The position numbers and the translations under genes are program-made. The notes beneath the pieces are model-generated. The model had not been told where the DNA came from and made no database searches. It saw nothing but the letters and a program-made list of their open reading frames with translations. A stretch of 10,182 nucleotides of DNA from an uncultured Kiritimatiellota bacterium (GTDB taxonomy: Bacteria; Verrucomicrobiota; Kiritimatiellia; RFP12; UBA1067): NCBI GenBank assembly GCA_934654805.1, contig CAKUGW010000115.1, positions 1-10,182 of the forward strand, given 5' to 3'. Positions 1 through 6,865 of the stretch are shown one piece after another. Numbering within the stretch: the first letter of the stretch is position 1; each line of letters begins with the position of its first letter.

Positions 1-2094
1 CTCCAAGAGTGCGCGGACGATGTTCTTGCCGATGTCGTGGATGTCGCCCTTCACGGTCGCGATCACGATCGGGTATCCGGCGGAGGCCGTCCGGCTGTCG
101 CCGCGCGCCGCCATCGCCGCCTTGACGACCGCGAACGCCTCGCCCGCCGCGTCGGCCGCCATGAGGAGCTGCGGCAGGAACACCTTGCCCGCCTCGAAGC
201 CCTTGCCGACCTCCTCCAGCGCCGGCACGATGCCCGCGTTGATCAGCGTCATCGTCTCCGCCCCGCCCTTCAGCGCGGCCCGGGCCGCCGCCGCCGCGTC
301 ATCCCGCAGGCCTGCCTTGACCGCGACGGTGAGCGCGGCAAGCGGATCGCCCCCCGCCGACGACGCGGCCGCCGCAGGCGCCGCCGACGACGCGGCCGCC
401 GTCTGAAGCGCAATCCACCGTTCGCAGTTCCGGTCGCGCCCGAGCAGCACGTCCTCCGCCGCCGGGTCGATCGCATCGCGAATCAGCGACGGATTCGCGA
501 TCGCCGCCGACAGCCCCGCCCGCTTCGCGAGCGCGAACATCGTGTTGTTCAGGATCGGCCGGTTCGGCAGCCCGAAGCTCACGTTCGAGACGCCGAGCAC
601 CGTGTTGACGCCCAGCTCGTCCGTCAGCCGCTTCACCGTCTCCAGCGTGACGAGGGCCGCGTTCGGATCGGCCGAGACCGCGAGCGTCAGCGCGTCGAAG
701 ACGAAGTCCCCCTTCGCGAAGCCGTACCTTTCGCCCTCCGCGAGAATCTTCCGCGCGATCGCCACGCGCCCCTCGCTCGTCGCCGGGATGCCGCCCTCGT
801 CCAGGCACAGCCCGACGAGCGTCCCGCCGTACTTCCGCACGAGCGGAAAGACCGCGTCCATCGACGCGCGCTTGCCGTTCACGGAGTTGACGAGCGGCTT
901 GCCGTTCACGTGGCGAAGCGCCCGCTCAAGCGCCTGGGGGTCGGCCGTGTCGATCTGGATCGGGCACGTCGCGACGCTCTGGACGGCCTGCACCGTCGCC
1001 TCGATGAGCGCGGCCTCGTCGAGGCCGGGCACGCCGCAGTTGACGTCGAGGACCTCCGCGCCCGCATCGACCTGCTTCACCGCCTCGCGCAGCACATAGG
1101 CGACGTCACCCCTCGCATACGCCTCCTTCAGGAGCCTCTTGCCCGTCGGGTTGATGCGCTCGCCGATCACAAGGCCCTGATGCGGACGTAGCGTGACGAC
1201 GCCCGTGCCGCTGGAAATGAGGGATGAGGGATGGGAAGTGAGATGTGGGGGATGGGATGTGAGATGTGGGGGGGGAATGGGGGTCGCGGCGACGGCCCGG
1301 ATGTGCGCGGGCGTCGTGCCGCAGCAGCCGCCGACGACCGAGGCCCCGGCCCGCACGAGCGCGGCGACGTGCGTGGCGAACTCGTCCGGCGTCTCGGGAA
1401 AGACCGTCTTCCCGTCCACGAGCTTCGGCATGCCCGCGTTGGGCTTGACGATGATCGGCTTCGTCGAGACCTGTGCCAGCCGCTCGACGAACGAGAGCAT
1501 CCGGTCGGGGCCGAGCCCGCAGTTGAGGCCGTAGGCCGCGACGTCCAGCGACTCCAGCAGCGCGGCGACGCATTCGACCGAGCCGCCCGTCAGGAGCTGT
1601 CCGTTCTCGCCCAGCGCGACCGTCACGTAAATCGGCAGGTCGCACGTCTCCTTCGCGGCGAGCACGGCGGCCTTCACCTCGTAGACGTCGCCCATCGTCT
1701 CGATGAAAATGAGGTCGGCCTCCCGCCCAAGGCGGATCGCCTCGGCGAAGGCGCCGTAGGCCGCGTCGAAGTCGAGGTCGCCCGCCGGCTTCAGCAGCTT
1801 GCCCGTCGGGCCGAGGTCGAGCGCGACCTTCGCCGCGCCCGACGCGCGCGCGTTGGCGATTGCCGCCGGGATCAGCTGCGCGAGGTCCTGCGCGCCGTGG
1901 TACTTGAGGCGGTTCGCGCCGAACGTGTTCGAGAGGACGATTTCGGCGCCCGCCTCGACATAGGCGCGATGCACGGCCGTGACCGCCGCCGGGTTCTCGA
2001 TGTTCCAGTCGCACGGGTCCTTGCCGACGGGCAGCCCCGCCGCCTGGATCATCGTCCCAAACCCTCCGTCGAGAAAGGTCATGGTTCTCGTCAT
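1..2094 (-). CDS. metH: Cobalamin-dependent methionine synthase MetH, C-terminus beyond window
   Basis: This enzyme transfers the methyl group of 5-methyltetrahydrofolate through cobalamin to homocysteine, making methionine in the cytoplasm. The frame is open for 698 codons to the left edge. Residues 1-270 are the homocysteine-binding barrel, with zinc ligands Cys192 (GLNCG), Cys257 and Cys258 (GGCCGTT). Residues about 305-560 are the pterin-binding domain (GERINPTG, DVNCG, GVSNVSFGLPNR). Residues about 585-665 look like the B12 cap helices. The B12-binding domain begins near 675 with GDIHDIG, where His686 should be the lower cobalt ligand. The start at 2094 has AAGGA nine bases upstream; the next ATG (2082) is too far from it. 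Two linkers carry in-frame tandem repeats. The SAM-binding activation domain would lie beyond the window if fused, but a separate activation protein is encoded at 5539-5961, so this MetH probably ends after the B12 domain. The gene starts 28 bases after a restriction gene. Confidence 0.96.
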   Translation of the reverse strand, partial: MTRTMTFLDGGFGTMIQAAGLPVGKDPCDWNIENPAAVTAVHRAYVEAGAEIVLSNTFGANRLKYHGAQDLAQLIPAAIANARASGAAKVALDLGPTGKLLKPAGDLDFDAAYGAFAEAIRLGREADLIFIETMGDVYEVKAAVLAAKETCDLPIYVTVALGENGQLLTGGSVECVAALLESLDVAAYGLNCGLGPDRMLSFVERLAQVSTKPIIVKPNAGMPKLVDGKTVFPETPDEFATHVAALVRAGASVVGGCCGTTPAHIRAVAATPIPPPHLTSHPPHLTSHPSSLISSGTGVVTLRPHQGLVIGERINPTGKRLLKEAYARGDVAYVLREAVKQVDAGAEVLDVNCGVPGLDEAALIEATVQAVQSVATCPIQIDTADPQALERALRHVNGKPLVNSVNGKRASMDAVFPLVRKYGGTLVGLCLDEGGIPATSEGRVAIARKILAEGERYGFAKGDFVFDALTLAVSADPNAALVTLETVKRLTDELGVNTVLGVSNVSFGLPNRPILNNTMFALAKRAGLSAAIANPSLIRDAIDPAAEDVLLGRDRNCERWIALQTAAASSAAPAAAASSAGGDPLAALTVAVKAGLRDDAAAAARAALKGGAETMTLINAGIVPALEEVGKGFEAGKVFLPQLLMAADAAGEAFAVVKAAMAARGDSRTASAGYPIVIATVKGDIHDIGKNIVRALLE
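356..401. repeat. 27-bp period direct repeat in the MetH Ala/Ser linker
   Basis: The 19-base unit GCCGACGACGCGGCCGCCG occurs exactly at 356-374 and 383-401, a period of 27 bases or nine codons. It encodes an alanine/serine-rich linker (AAASSAAP followed by AAAASSAGG) at about residues 560-580 of MetH. This is the junction between the pterin-binding domain and the B12 cap. The repeat is in frame and probably only lengthens a flexible hinge. Confidence 0.8.
1228..1268. repeat. 21-bp tandem repeat in the MetH linker
   Basis: Two copies of a G-rich 20-base unit (plus strand GGGATGGG, then AA or AT, then GTGAGATGTG) start at 1228 and 1249, a period of 21 bases. Related G-rich text continues on both sides (about 1212-1290). 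On the coding strand it reads as two copies of the heptapeptide PHLTSHP inside a Pro/Ser/His-rich linker. The linker, at about residues 271-298, joins the homocysteine and pterin domains of MetH. Because the period is seven codons, copy-number change keeps the frame. Confidence 0.85.
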
Positions 2095-2122
2095 CGTCGC
2101 GATTCCTTTTGTCAGATGCACG

Positions 2123-3466
2123 TCATGGCAGGGAAATGTGTCCTGACAGGCTTTCAAGCCACGCGCTCAAATCATTGAGCCACGTCTCGCACGGCTCGTC
2201 AATCGGCGCAACGTCAAGTCGCCTGCGTCCAAAGGATTCCGCAACGGCAACCAGCCATTGATGCGCAAGTTCGGTCTTGTCGGCGTCTGAGACATTGCCG
2301 CTCTGGAAGCGCGCCCATTCCTCAAATGACATCAAATGGACAGTTGTTTTTGTGGCCTGTTCGATCTTGCTCTTCCGATCCAGAATGTCCGCACGGATAT
2401 CAGGCTTCCTGTCCACGACAAATCCGGCTCTGAGTACAGATGGCGTCTGGCAGAGCTTTTCCCCCAGTTCAACGAGTTCATCCCAGAGATACGGTTTTCC
2501 GTATTTCGCATCCCACGCCTCAACAATCTCGTCGTCGAAGCTTTTGACTTCGACATCGCCGATGGTTCCAGCTTTCCTGTTGGCCGTCCTCATCTGACAA
2601 AGCGGAACAATCTGGCAATCGGGCATTGCCCCCGTTTGGATCAACGCCTGCAAAAGCCCATGCATGACAACTTCAAGGGCTCGGGCGGAATAAGTCGTGC
2701 GATCAATGAAATTGGCCAGCCCCGCCCGAACCTGATCAAAGGAAAGAGGTTTCGTCGCATGGGCCAAGTGACAGGCCTTGTCGGAAAGTTTGGCAAACGC
2801 CTCCGACCTGTTCTTCAGAAGAGTCATGAGATAGGCCAATGCGAGTTCAGGGTTGAGCGCATTGAGTTCGATCCGATCGACCAGATCCACCCACGAATCT
2901 GCCGGTCCTCGGATGGATGCCTTATAGAGACTTGAGTATGGGTAATTCTCGGCGAACGAACGCGTCATCATTGCGCCGAAACTGTTCATGCTCATCAAGT
3001 TGCTGTCGCGGAGGAACTTGCTCGTGTATTTGGAGTCGAGGCTGCGCATGGAGATGCCGTCAACCCATGAGAAGTTCTTCTTGGTCGGGCCTCCCTTGTG
3101 CAACCTGACCGACTGGCGTGGATCAATGCTCTTGACGGCCAGCTGCAGAAAGCAGATGCAAACGACCGCCCGACCCTCGTTTTCCGAGATGCCATCCACA
3201 ATCTTCTTCAAAAGCGCGGCGACGTCATCAGGCAGGACGGACAGATCAACCTTGCCAGCCTGGGTGTCATGAAGGAGCTTCTGCAGGTATCCGGAATCAA
3301 ACGCCTCACAAATCCGCCTGTATCTTTTCTTGGTGTCCTCGCTTTGAATGCCCTCTCGGAACGTCAAAGCCGTACCACCGACGTGCAGGACAGACCTGTC
3401 CGCGTAGACATCAAGATGGTTTTCCATGTCCTTGTCCGACCCTGCCATAATCGTCTTGCCTTTCAT
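2123..3466 (-). CDS. Candidate type II restriction endonuclease (PD-(D/E)xK type)
   Basis: This 447-residue protein is encoded directly after the C5 methyltransferase and is probably its cognate nuclease, cutting unmethylated target sites. The best functional clue is residues 303-323, GDVEV followed about a dozen residues later by WDAKYG. These fit the two strands of a PD-(D/E)xK site, with Asp304, (Glu306), Asp319 and Lys321 as candidate catalytic residues. Other distinctive segments are RLHKGGPTKKNFSWV and MTRSFAENYPYSSLYKA in the middle and NIDEP-like APIDEPCETW near the end. I recall this type of protein as a partner of C5 methyltransferases; some homologues may carry the database label 'cytosine methyltransferase N-terminal subunit', but no methyltransferase motif is visible here. 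The start at 3466 is chosen because it overlaps the upstream stop (TGATG) and has AAGGA nine bases ahead; an in-frame ATG at 3535 would add 23 residues. Recognition sequence is unknown. Confidence 0.7.
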   Translation of the reverse strand: MKGKTIMAGSDKDMENHLDVYADRSVLHVGGTALTFREGIQSEDTKKRYRRICEAFDSGYLQKLLHDTQAGKVDLSVLPDDVAALLKKIVDGISENEGRAVVCICFLQLAVKSIDPRQSVRLHKGGPTKKNFSWVDGISMRSLDSKYTSKFLRDSNLMSMNSFGAMMTRSFAENYPYSSLYKASIRGPADSWVDLVDRIELNALNPELALAYLMTLLKNRSEAFAKLSDKACHLAHATKPLSFDQVRAGLANFIDRTTYSARALEVVMHGLLQALIQTGAMPDCQIVPLCQMRTANRKAGTIGDVEVKSFDDEIVEAWDAKYGKPYLWDELVELGEKLCQTPSVLRAGFVVDRKPDIRADILDRKSKIEQATKTTVHLMSFEEWARFQSGNVSDADKTELAHQWLVAVAESFGRRRLDVAPIDEPCETWLNDLSAWLESLSGHISLP

Positions 3467-5490
3467 CAGCGGATTTCCTTTCCAAGCTGTACGCTCATGT
3501 GATTCAATGTCGGGAAGGCATACGGAATGAGCCACATGCCAGGTGCGATCTGCGGGTTTGTCTTGTTGTTTCTCACCTCATAGCCGAGTCCGCGAAGTGT
3601 CGAGGCTACGTCGATGATTTCCGATTTCGGCATGTTCCAGTCACGCATCAGCTCGTCTTCTGACACGATCCGCCGAACATCCTCTCCCGCGACGATTTTC
3701 GAGATGATATCGGCGTACTTGCAGGAACGCAGGAATCGGCACTTGCAATCCAGCGCAGGGGCATACTGATAATAACCGTTCAACTGAACGAGATCGGCTC
3801 TTATCCCCCATTCGGACACCATGTTCTCGAAGGCTTTCCACGCCACGGTGAACGACTTTGCAGATTCCGAGTATGAATTCAAAAGGACGCGGGAAAACGG
3901 GACGTCCCACGCCAAGCCGCGAGAAACAATCTCGACGATGAAGTTCTGACGGGCGTTTCCCTCGCCATCATCGAAGACGCTAACGGTCAACGTATCATCC
4001 CCCTCCGCATGAACCCGAAACGCTCCCTTGGACTGTTCACACCGCTCAAACTTAAATTTGTCTGAAATGCGGCAAAAGAAGTCTCCGCGATAAGGCTTGC
4101 TGACAAGTTCGACCTTGGGAAGCTTGGAGATTTCAGACTTCGCCTTTTGGCGATACCGTTCCATCACGGCATGCTTGCGGCTGCGAAAGGTCAGCTTGTC
4201 CTCGGCATTCAGATAGGAGAGGCGAAACGGGAACGAGACGCCAAACAGCTGTTCCTGGATCGAGATCGCAAGCATGCGCGCAAGCTGGGGCGGGACGGAA
4301 TTCCCGATCTGCTTGACGGCGACCTGCTTTCCGCCACTGATCTCGTAGTCATCCGGAAACGTCTGAAGCCGTTTATATTCGCCCAGGGCAAAAAACCTGT
4401 TTTCCCAGTGGAGCGGCCCCGTGTACGCGCCGCCCTGCGCCTTGATCGTCCGAACGGGCGCGTCGGGATCCGCCTTGTAGAGGAAATCGGAGAACTTGGA
4501 GCGCCAGGCAAATACGGGACGCGGATGCCCCATCTCCCTGGTGTAGTAACTGTAGTTCAACCCAGGCGGGATGCCTTCAAGCAAATGACCGAAACGGCCC
4601 CCAAGGCCAACCTTCCGCTCTTCCGCCGTCAGCTTCAGATCGCAGATCGCCGTTCCCGCGTTGTAATACGGCGTCTTTGCAGGCGAATCTGGGCCATGCG
4701 TCGGCCGGGGAAACTTATACTCGCCCTCGCACACGCCGACAATGATCAACCGCTCACGATGCTGTGGGACGCCGTAATCGGCGGCATCGAGAACCCGCGA
4801 GAAGATTCGATAGCCAACGGCCGCAAAGCTGTCTTGGATCTCCCGCCACGCATTTCCACCCTGCGCACCTGTCAGGCCGTAGACGTTCTCGAAAAGGAAC
4901 CCCTTTGGATGCAGTTCACCCAAGAGGCGCACGTATTCGCGGAAAAGGACACCGCGGGCATCTGTCGTGCCCAAGACGCCATTGGCCCTGCGCCCCGCTG
5001 CGCTGAACGTCTGGCATGGTGGTCCGCCAATGATGAAATCGATCTCTCCGATCTGACGGCCCGAGAACGCGCGTATGTCGATGCAGTTTACCCTCGAGTT
5101 CGCGAAGCGCTTCCCCCTGCCCGTATTCAATTCAAGCGTATCGCAGAACTTCCGCTCAATTTCGACGGAATCCACGATTTCAAACCCGGCATCCGAAAAG
5201 CCGATGTCCAATCCGCCCGCACCCGAAAACAGGCTCAACGTCCGAACCTTCCGAACGTGCTGCGTGTCAAGAAAGCCCCTGAGGGATCGGCCAAACGCAT
5301 CCGGCCATCCGGGCAGACCGTACCTGCAACCCAATGCGTCACAAATGTCTTCCGCCATTGTCGAAGGAGGCCATTTCCCAAACAAGTCGCCACAATGCGT
5401 CTCCACGGGAAAGCCCCTCCTACCCGCCTTGGCAGGAGTGCCTGACGCTTTGACTCTGTGCGCGCTCTGCTCGCTAAAATCTTGAGACAT
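3466..5490 (-). CDS. DNA (cytosine-5-)-methyltransferase with long C-terminal extension
   Basis: This enzyme methylates cytosine C5 in a specific DNA target using SAM, protecting host DNA from the partner nuclease. The motifs are complete and in order: motif I FSGAGG (88-93), motif IV GGPPCQ with catalytic Cys159, motif VI ENV (201-203), motif VIII QHRERL (243-248) and motif X GNSVPP (396-401). The region between VIII and X, about 255-385, should hold the target-recognition domain and ends in the motif IX-like RLQTFPDDY. About 83 residues precede motif I. About 250 residues follow motif X and match no domain I recognise; they include CKCRFLRSC (582-590). A bacterial C5 methyltransferase usually ends shortly after motif X, so 674 residues is long. 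The start has AGGGG five bases upstream and a TGGTATAAT promoter just before it. Lower GC than neighbours indicates acquisition by transfer. No controller (C) gene or Vsr repair gene is present. Recognition sequence is unknown. Confidence 0.95.
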   Translation of the reverse strand: MSQDFSEQSAHRVKASGTPAKAGRRGFPVETHCGDLFGKWPPSTMAEDICDALGCRYGLPGWPDAFGRSLRGFLDTQHVRKVRTLSLFSGAGGLDIGFSDAGFEIVDSVEIERKFCDTLELNTGRGKRFANSRVNCIDIRAFSGRQIGEIDFIIGGPPCQTFSAAGRRANGVLGTTDARGVLFREYVRLLGELHPKGFLFENVYGLTGAQGGNAWREIQDSFAAVGYRIFSRVLDAADYGVPQHRERLIIVGVCEGEYKFPRPTHGPDSPAKTPYYNAGTAICDLKLTAEERKVGLGGRFGHLLEGIPPGLNYSYYTREMGHPRPVFAWRSKFSDFLYKADPDAPVRTIKAQGGAYTGPLHWENRFFALGEYKRLQTFPDDYEISGGKQVAVKQIGNSVPPQLARMLAISIQEQLFGVSFPFRLSYLNAEDKLTFRSRKHAVMERYRQKAKSEISKLPKVELVSKPYRGDFFCRISDKFKFERCEQSKGAFRVHAEGDDTLTVSVFDDGEGNARQNFIVEIVSRGLAWDVPFSRVLLNSYSESAKSFTVAWKAFENMVSEWGIRADLVQLNGYYQYAPALDCKCRFLRSCKYADIISKIVAGEDVRRIVSEDELMRDWNMPKSEIIDVASTLRGLGYEVRNNKTNPQIAPGMWLIPYAFPTLNHMSVQLGKEIR

Positions 5491-5518
5491 AACAACCCCT
5501 GAACAGTAGATTCCTGCT

Positions 5519-5527
5519 ATTATACCA
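5519..5527 (-). promoter_or_regulatory. Extended -10 promoter of the RM module
   Basis: The minus strand reads TGGTATAAT, a perfect extended -10 element (TGn plus TATAAT). It lies 28 bases before the methyltransferase ATG and just after the stop of the reactivation-domain gene. There is no good -35 hexamer 16-18 bases upstream, as expected for an extended -10 promoter. Transcription should start near 5512, leaving a leader of about 20 bases that holds the AGGGG ribosome site. The sequence upstream of the -10 (CTTCGGATTT) resembles the upstream parts of the other two TGGTATAAT promoters in the window. Confidence 0.65.
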
Positions 5528-5538
5528 AAATCCGAAGT

Positions 5539-5961
5539 TCATGGCGGAGGCTCCGTTCCGTCTGTACGCTTGATTTCGCAGATGGCCGTCACCGACTTGG
5601 TCGGGACGAGCGACAGGGAGTCGGTGAGCGCGACGCCGATTTTCCGCGTCGCGTCCAGCCGCTCCAGGATCTCGCGGCTCTGCGCGAGCGGCATCTCGCC
5701 GTAGCCCGGCGACCGGCGCGGCAGCAGACGCGTGCGCCCGTCGGCCTCGACCTCCCGCCGGGCCGCCGCCTCCAGCTCGTCCATCAGCCGCTCGACCTCG
5801 ACGAGTCCGAGCCGCTGGGCCTCGTAGGCCTCCGCCGCGCTGACGGCCGCGCGCGCCCGCTGCCAGCGGTCAAACGCCGCGCCCAGCGTCCCGCAGAGGT
5901 AGACCCTGTCGCCGTCACGCCGCCAGAGGCCGCGTCGTTCAATGGGCGCGGACGATGCCAT
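5539..5961 (-). CDS. Stand-alone MetH reactivation (activation) domain protein
   Basis: This protein is likely to rescue oxidised cob(II)alamin-MetH by reductive methylation with SAM, a job done in E. coli by the C-terminal domain of MetH. Evidence is the C-terminal half. RRSPGYG (82-88) matches the RxxxGY SAM-binding loop of the activation domain. It is followed by the PLAQSREILERLDA helix and KIGVALTDSLSLVPTKSVTAI (107-127), the characteristic TES-like strand and loop. The preceding helical part (30-75), rich in Ala, Glu and Arg, fits the cap helices. At 140 residues it is much shorter than the E. coli domain, and also shorter than the stand-alone TM0269-type proteins of Thermotoga, so it lacks N-terminal structure. 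Its ATG overlaps the end of metF by 23 bases, indicating translational coupling. The metH gene it should serve lies 3.4 kb downstream, beyond the inserted RM genes. Confidence 0.85.
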   Translation of the reverse strand: MASSAPIERRGLWRRDGDRVYLCGTLGAAFDRWQRARAAVSAAEAYEAQRLGLVEVERLMDELEAAARREVEADGRTRLLPRRSPGYGEMPLAQSREILERLDATRKIGVALTDSLSLVPTKSVTAICEIKRTDGTEPPP

Positions 5962-6838
5962 GGAGGTTCTGCATGATCCGGATGGCGACTTCCGGCTTGT
6001 TCATCGTGTAGACGTGGACGTTGTTCACGTCGTTCGCGAAGAGGTCGACGATCTGCTCGGTCGCGTACGCGACGCCCGCGTCCAGCATCGCGACCGGGTC
6101 GTCGCCGAACCGGTCGACGATCGCCCGGAAGCGCGGCGGCAGGTACGTCCCCGACAGCGCGCAGATGCGCCGGATCTGCCGGCCGTTCGTGACGGGCATC
6201 ACGCCCGCGATCACCGGCACCGTCACGCCCGCCGTCCGCAGCCGCGCAAGGTAGTGGAAGAGGACGTTGTTGTCGAAGAACATCTGCGTCGTGAGGAAGT
6301 CCAGCCCCGCCTCGACCTTCTCCTTCACGTGCGCGAGGTCGTCGGCGAGATGCGCGCATTCGGGATGCCCCTCCGGGTAGCACGCGCCGCCGAGGCAGAA
6401 CCCCTCGCCCTTCAGCGCGCGCACGAGATCCGCCGCGTGGCGGAACGTCGGGTCGCCGGGGAACTCCGTGTCGGGGGGACAGTCCCCGCGCAGGCAGAGG
6501 ACGTTCTCGATCCCGGCGGCGCGGAAGCCCCGCACCTCGTCCGCCACCTTCGCGCGGTCGGCGGCGATGCACGTCATGTGCGCGAGCGCGGGCACGCCGC
6601 AGCCGTCCTGCACGAACTTCGCGAGCTCGCACGTGTTTGCGCCCGTCGTGCCGCCGGCGGCCCCGTAGGTGACGGAGATGAACGCCGGCTGTGCGGCGGC
6701 GATCGCGCGGACGACGCGCTTCGTCCGCTCCATCGCCGCCTGTTCCTCGTCCGCCCCGGACGCCGCGCGGCGCTTCGGGGGGAACACCTCGAAGGACAGG
6801 CTCGTCCGTCCGGCGGCCATGATCTCTGAAATCTTCAT
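5939..6838 (-). CDS. metF: Methylenetetrahydrofolate reductase MetF
   Basis: This enzyme reduces 5,10-methylene-THF to 5-methyl-THF with flavin, supplying the methyl donor for MetH. At 299 residues it is a normal single-domain bacterial MetF. It has the N-terminal SFEVFPPK (Glu17 equivalent to the catalytic Glu28 of E. coli), SVTYGAAGGTT (55-65), LRGDCPPD (Asp119), GGACYPEGHPE (150-160) and TTQMFFDN (Gln185). The near-C-terminal HVYTMNKPE matches the family ending. The start at 6838 gives MKISEI, typical of the family; an ATG six codons later would remove that segment. No Shine-Dalgarno is possible because a TATAAT box ends only eight bases before the ATG. The gene overlaps the start of the MetH reactivation gene by 23 bases, so the two form an operon. 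Confidence 0.97.
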   Translation of the reverse strand: MKISEIMAAGRTSLSFEVFPPKRRAASGADEEQAAMERTKRVVRAIAAAQPAFISVTYGAAGGTTGANTCELAKFVQDGCGVPALAHMTCIAADRAKVADEVRGFRAAGIENVLCLRGDCPPDTEFPGDPTFRHAADLVRALKGEGFCLGGACYPEGHPECAHLADDLAHVKEKVEAGLDFLTTQMFFDNNVLFHYLARLRTAGVTVPVIAGVMPVTNGRQIRRICALSGTYLPPRFRAIVDRFGDDPVAMLDAGVAYATEQIVDLFANDVNNVHVYTMNKPEVAIRIMQNLHGIVRAH

Positions 6839-6846
6839 GACCGCAG

Positions 6847-6865
6847 ATTATACCATATTCAGACG
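6847..6865 (-). promoter_or_regulatory. metF promoter with extended -10, probably leaderless
   Basis: The minus strand reads CGTCTGAATATGGTATAAT, with TGGTATAAT at 6855-6847. It is nearly identical over 19 bases to the promoter of the isomerase gene near 9500. The last T of the -10 is eight bases from the metF ATG. Initiation six to eight bases downstream would therefore fall at or within about three bases of the start codon, giving a leaderless mRNA. The 107-base gap after rimO shows no other clear signal, terminator hairpin with T-run or SAM riboswitch. Confidence 0.65.

Larger units (their letters stand above)
2123..5490 (-). other. Type II-like restriction-modification module inserted in the methionine gene block
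   Basis: The methyltransferase and candidate nuclease genes form a compact unit joined by a TGATG stop/start overlap. Base composition is visibly lower in GC than on both sides, with many A/T third positions, and it changes close to 5500 and 2120. The flanking genes, metF plus the MetH reactivation gene on one side and metH on the other, belong to one pathway. The simplest reading is that a horizontally acquired RM cassette was inserted between them. No integrase, transposase or terminal inverted repeat is visible at either border. The only shared border sequence I found is a seven-base GATTCCT at 2101-2107 and 5509-5515. Confidence 0.72.

Noticed and set aside
37..1191. Long plus-strand open frame opposite metH
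   Set aside because: It is Arg/His/Asp-rich without any domain, and the minus strand encodes MetH with full motifs. High-GC genes commonly leave open antisense frames.
2110..2148. Possible hairpin from TGTCAG and CTGACA before metH
   Set aside because: Only six pairs with a loop of about 27 bases and no T-run; too weak for a terminator or attenuator.
3467..3535. Earlier ATG for the restriction gene, adding 23 residues
   Set aside because: It lies inside the methyltransferase coding end, and the ATG at 3466 has both the TGATG overlap and a good ribosome site.
4147..5445. Plus-strand 432-residue open frame opposite the methyltransferase
   Set aside because: No recognisable domain, no ribosome site, and it covers conserved C5 methyltransferase motifs on the other strand.
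5942..6829. Plus-strand open frame opposite metF
   Set aside because: Its composition is typical of an antisense frame of a high-GC gene, and MetF catalytic motifs are intact on the minus strand.
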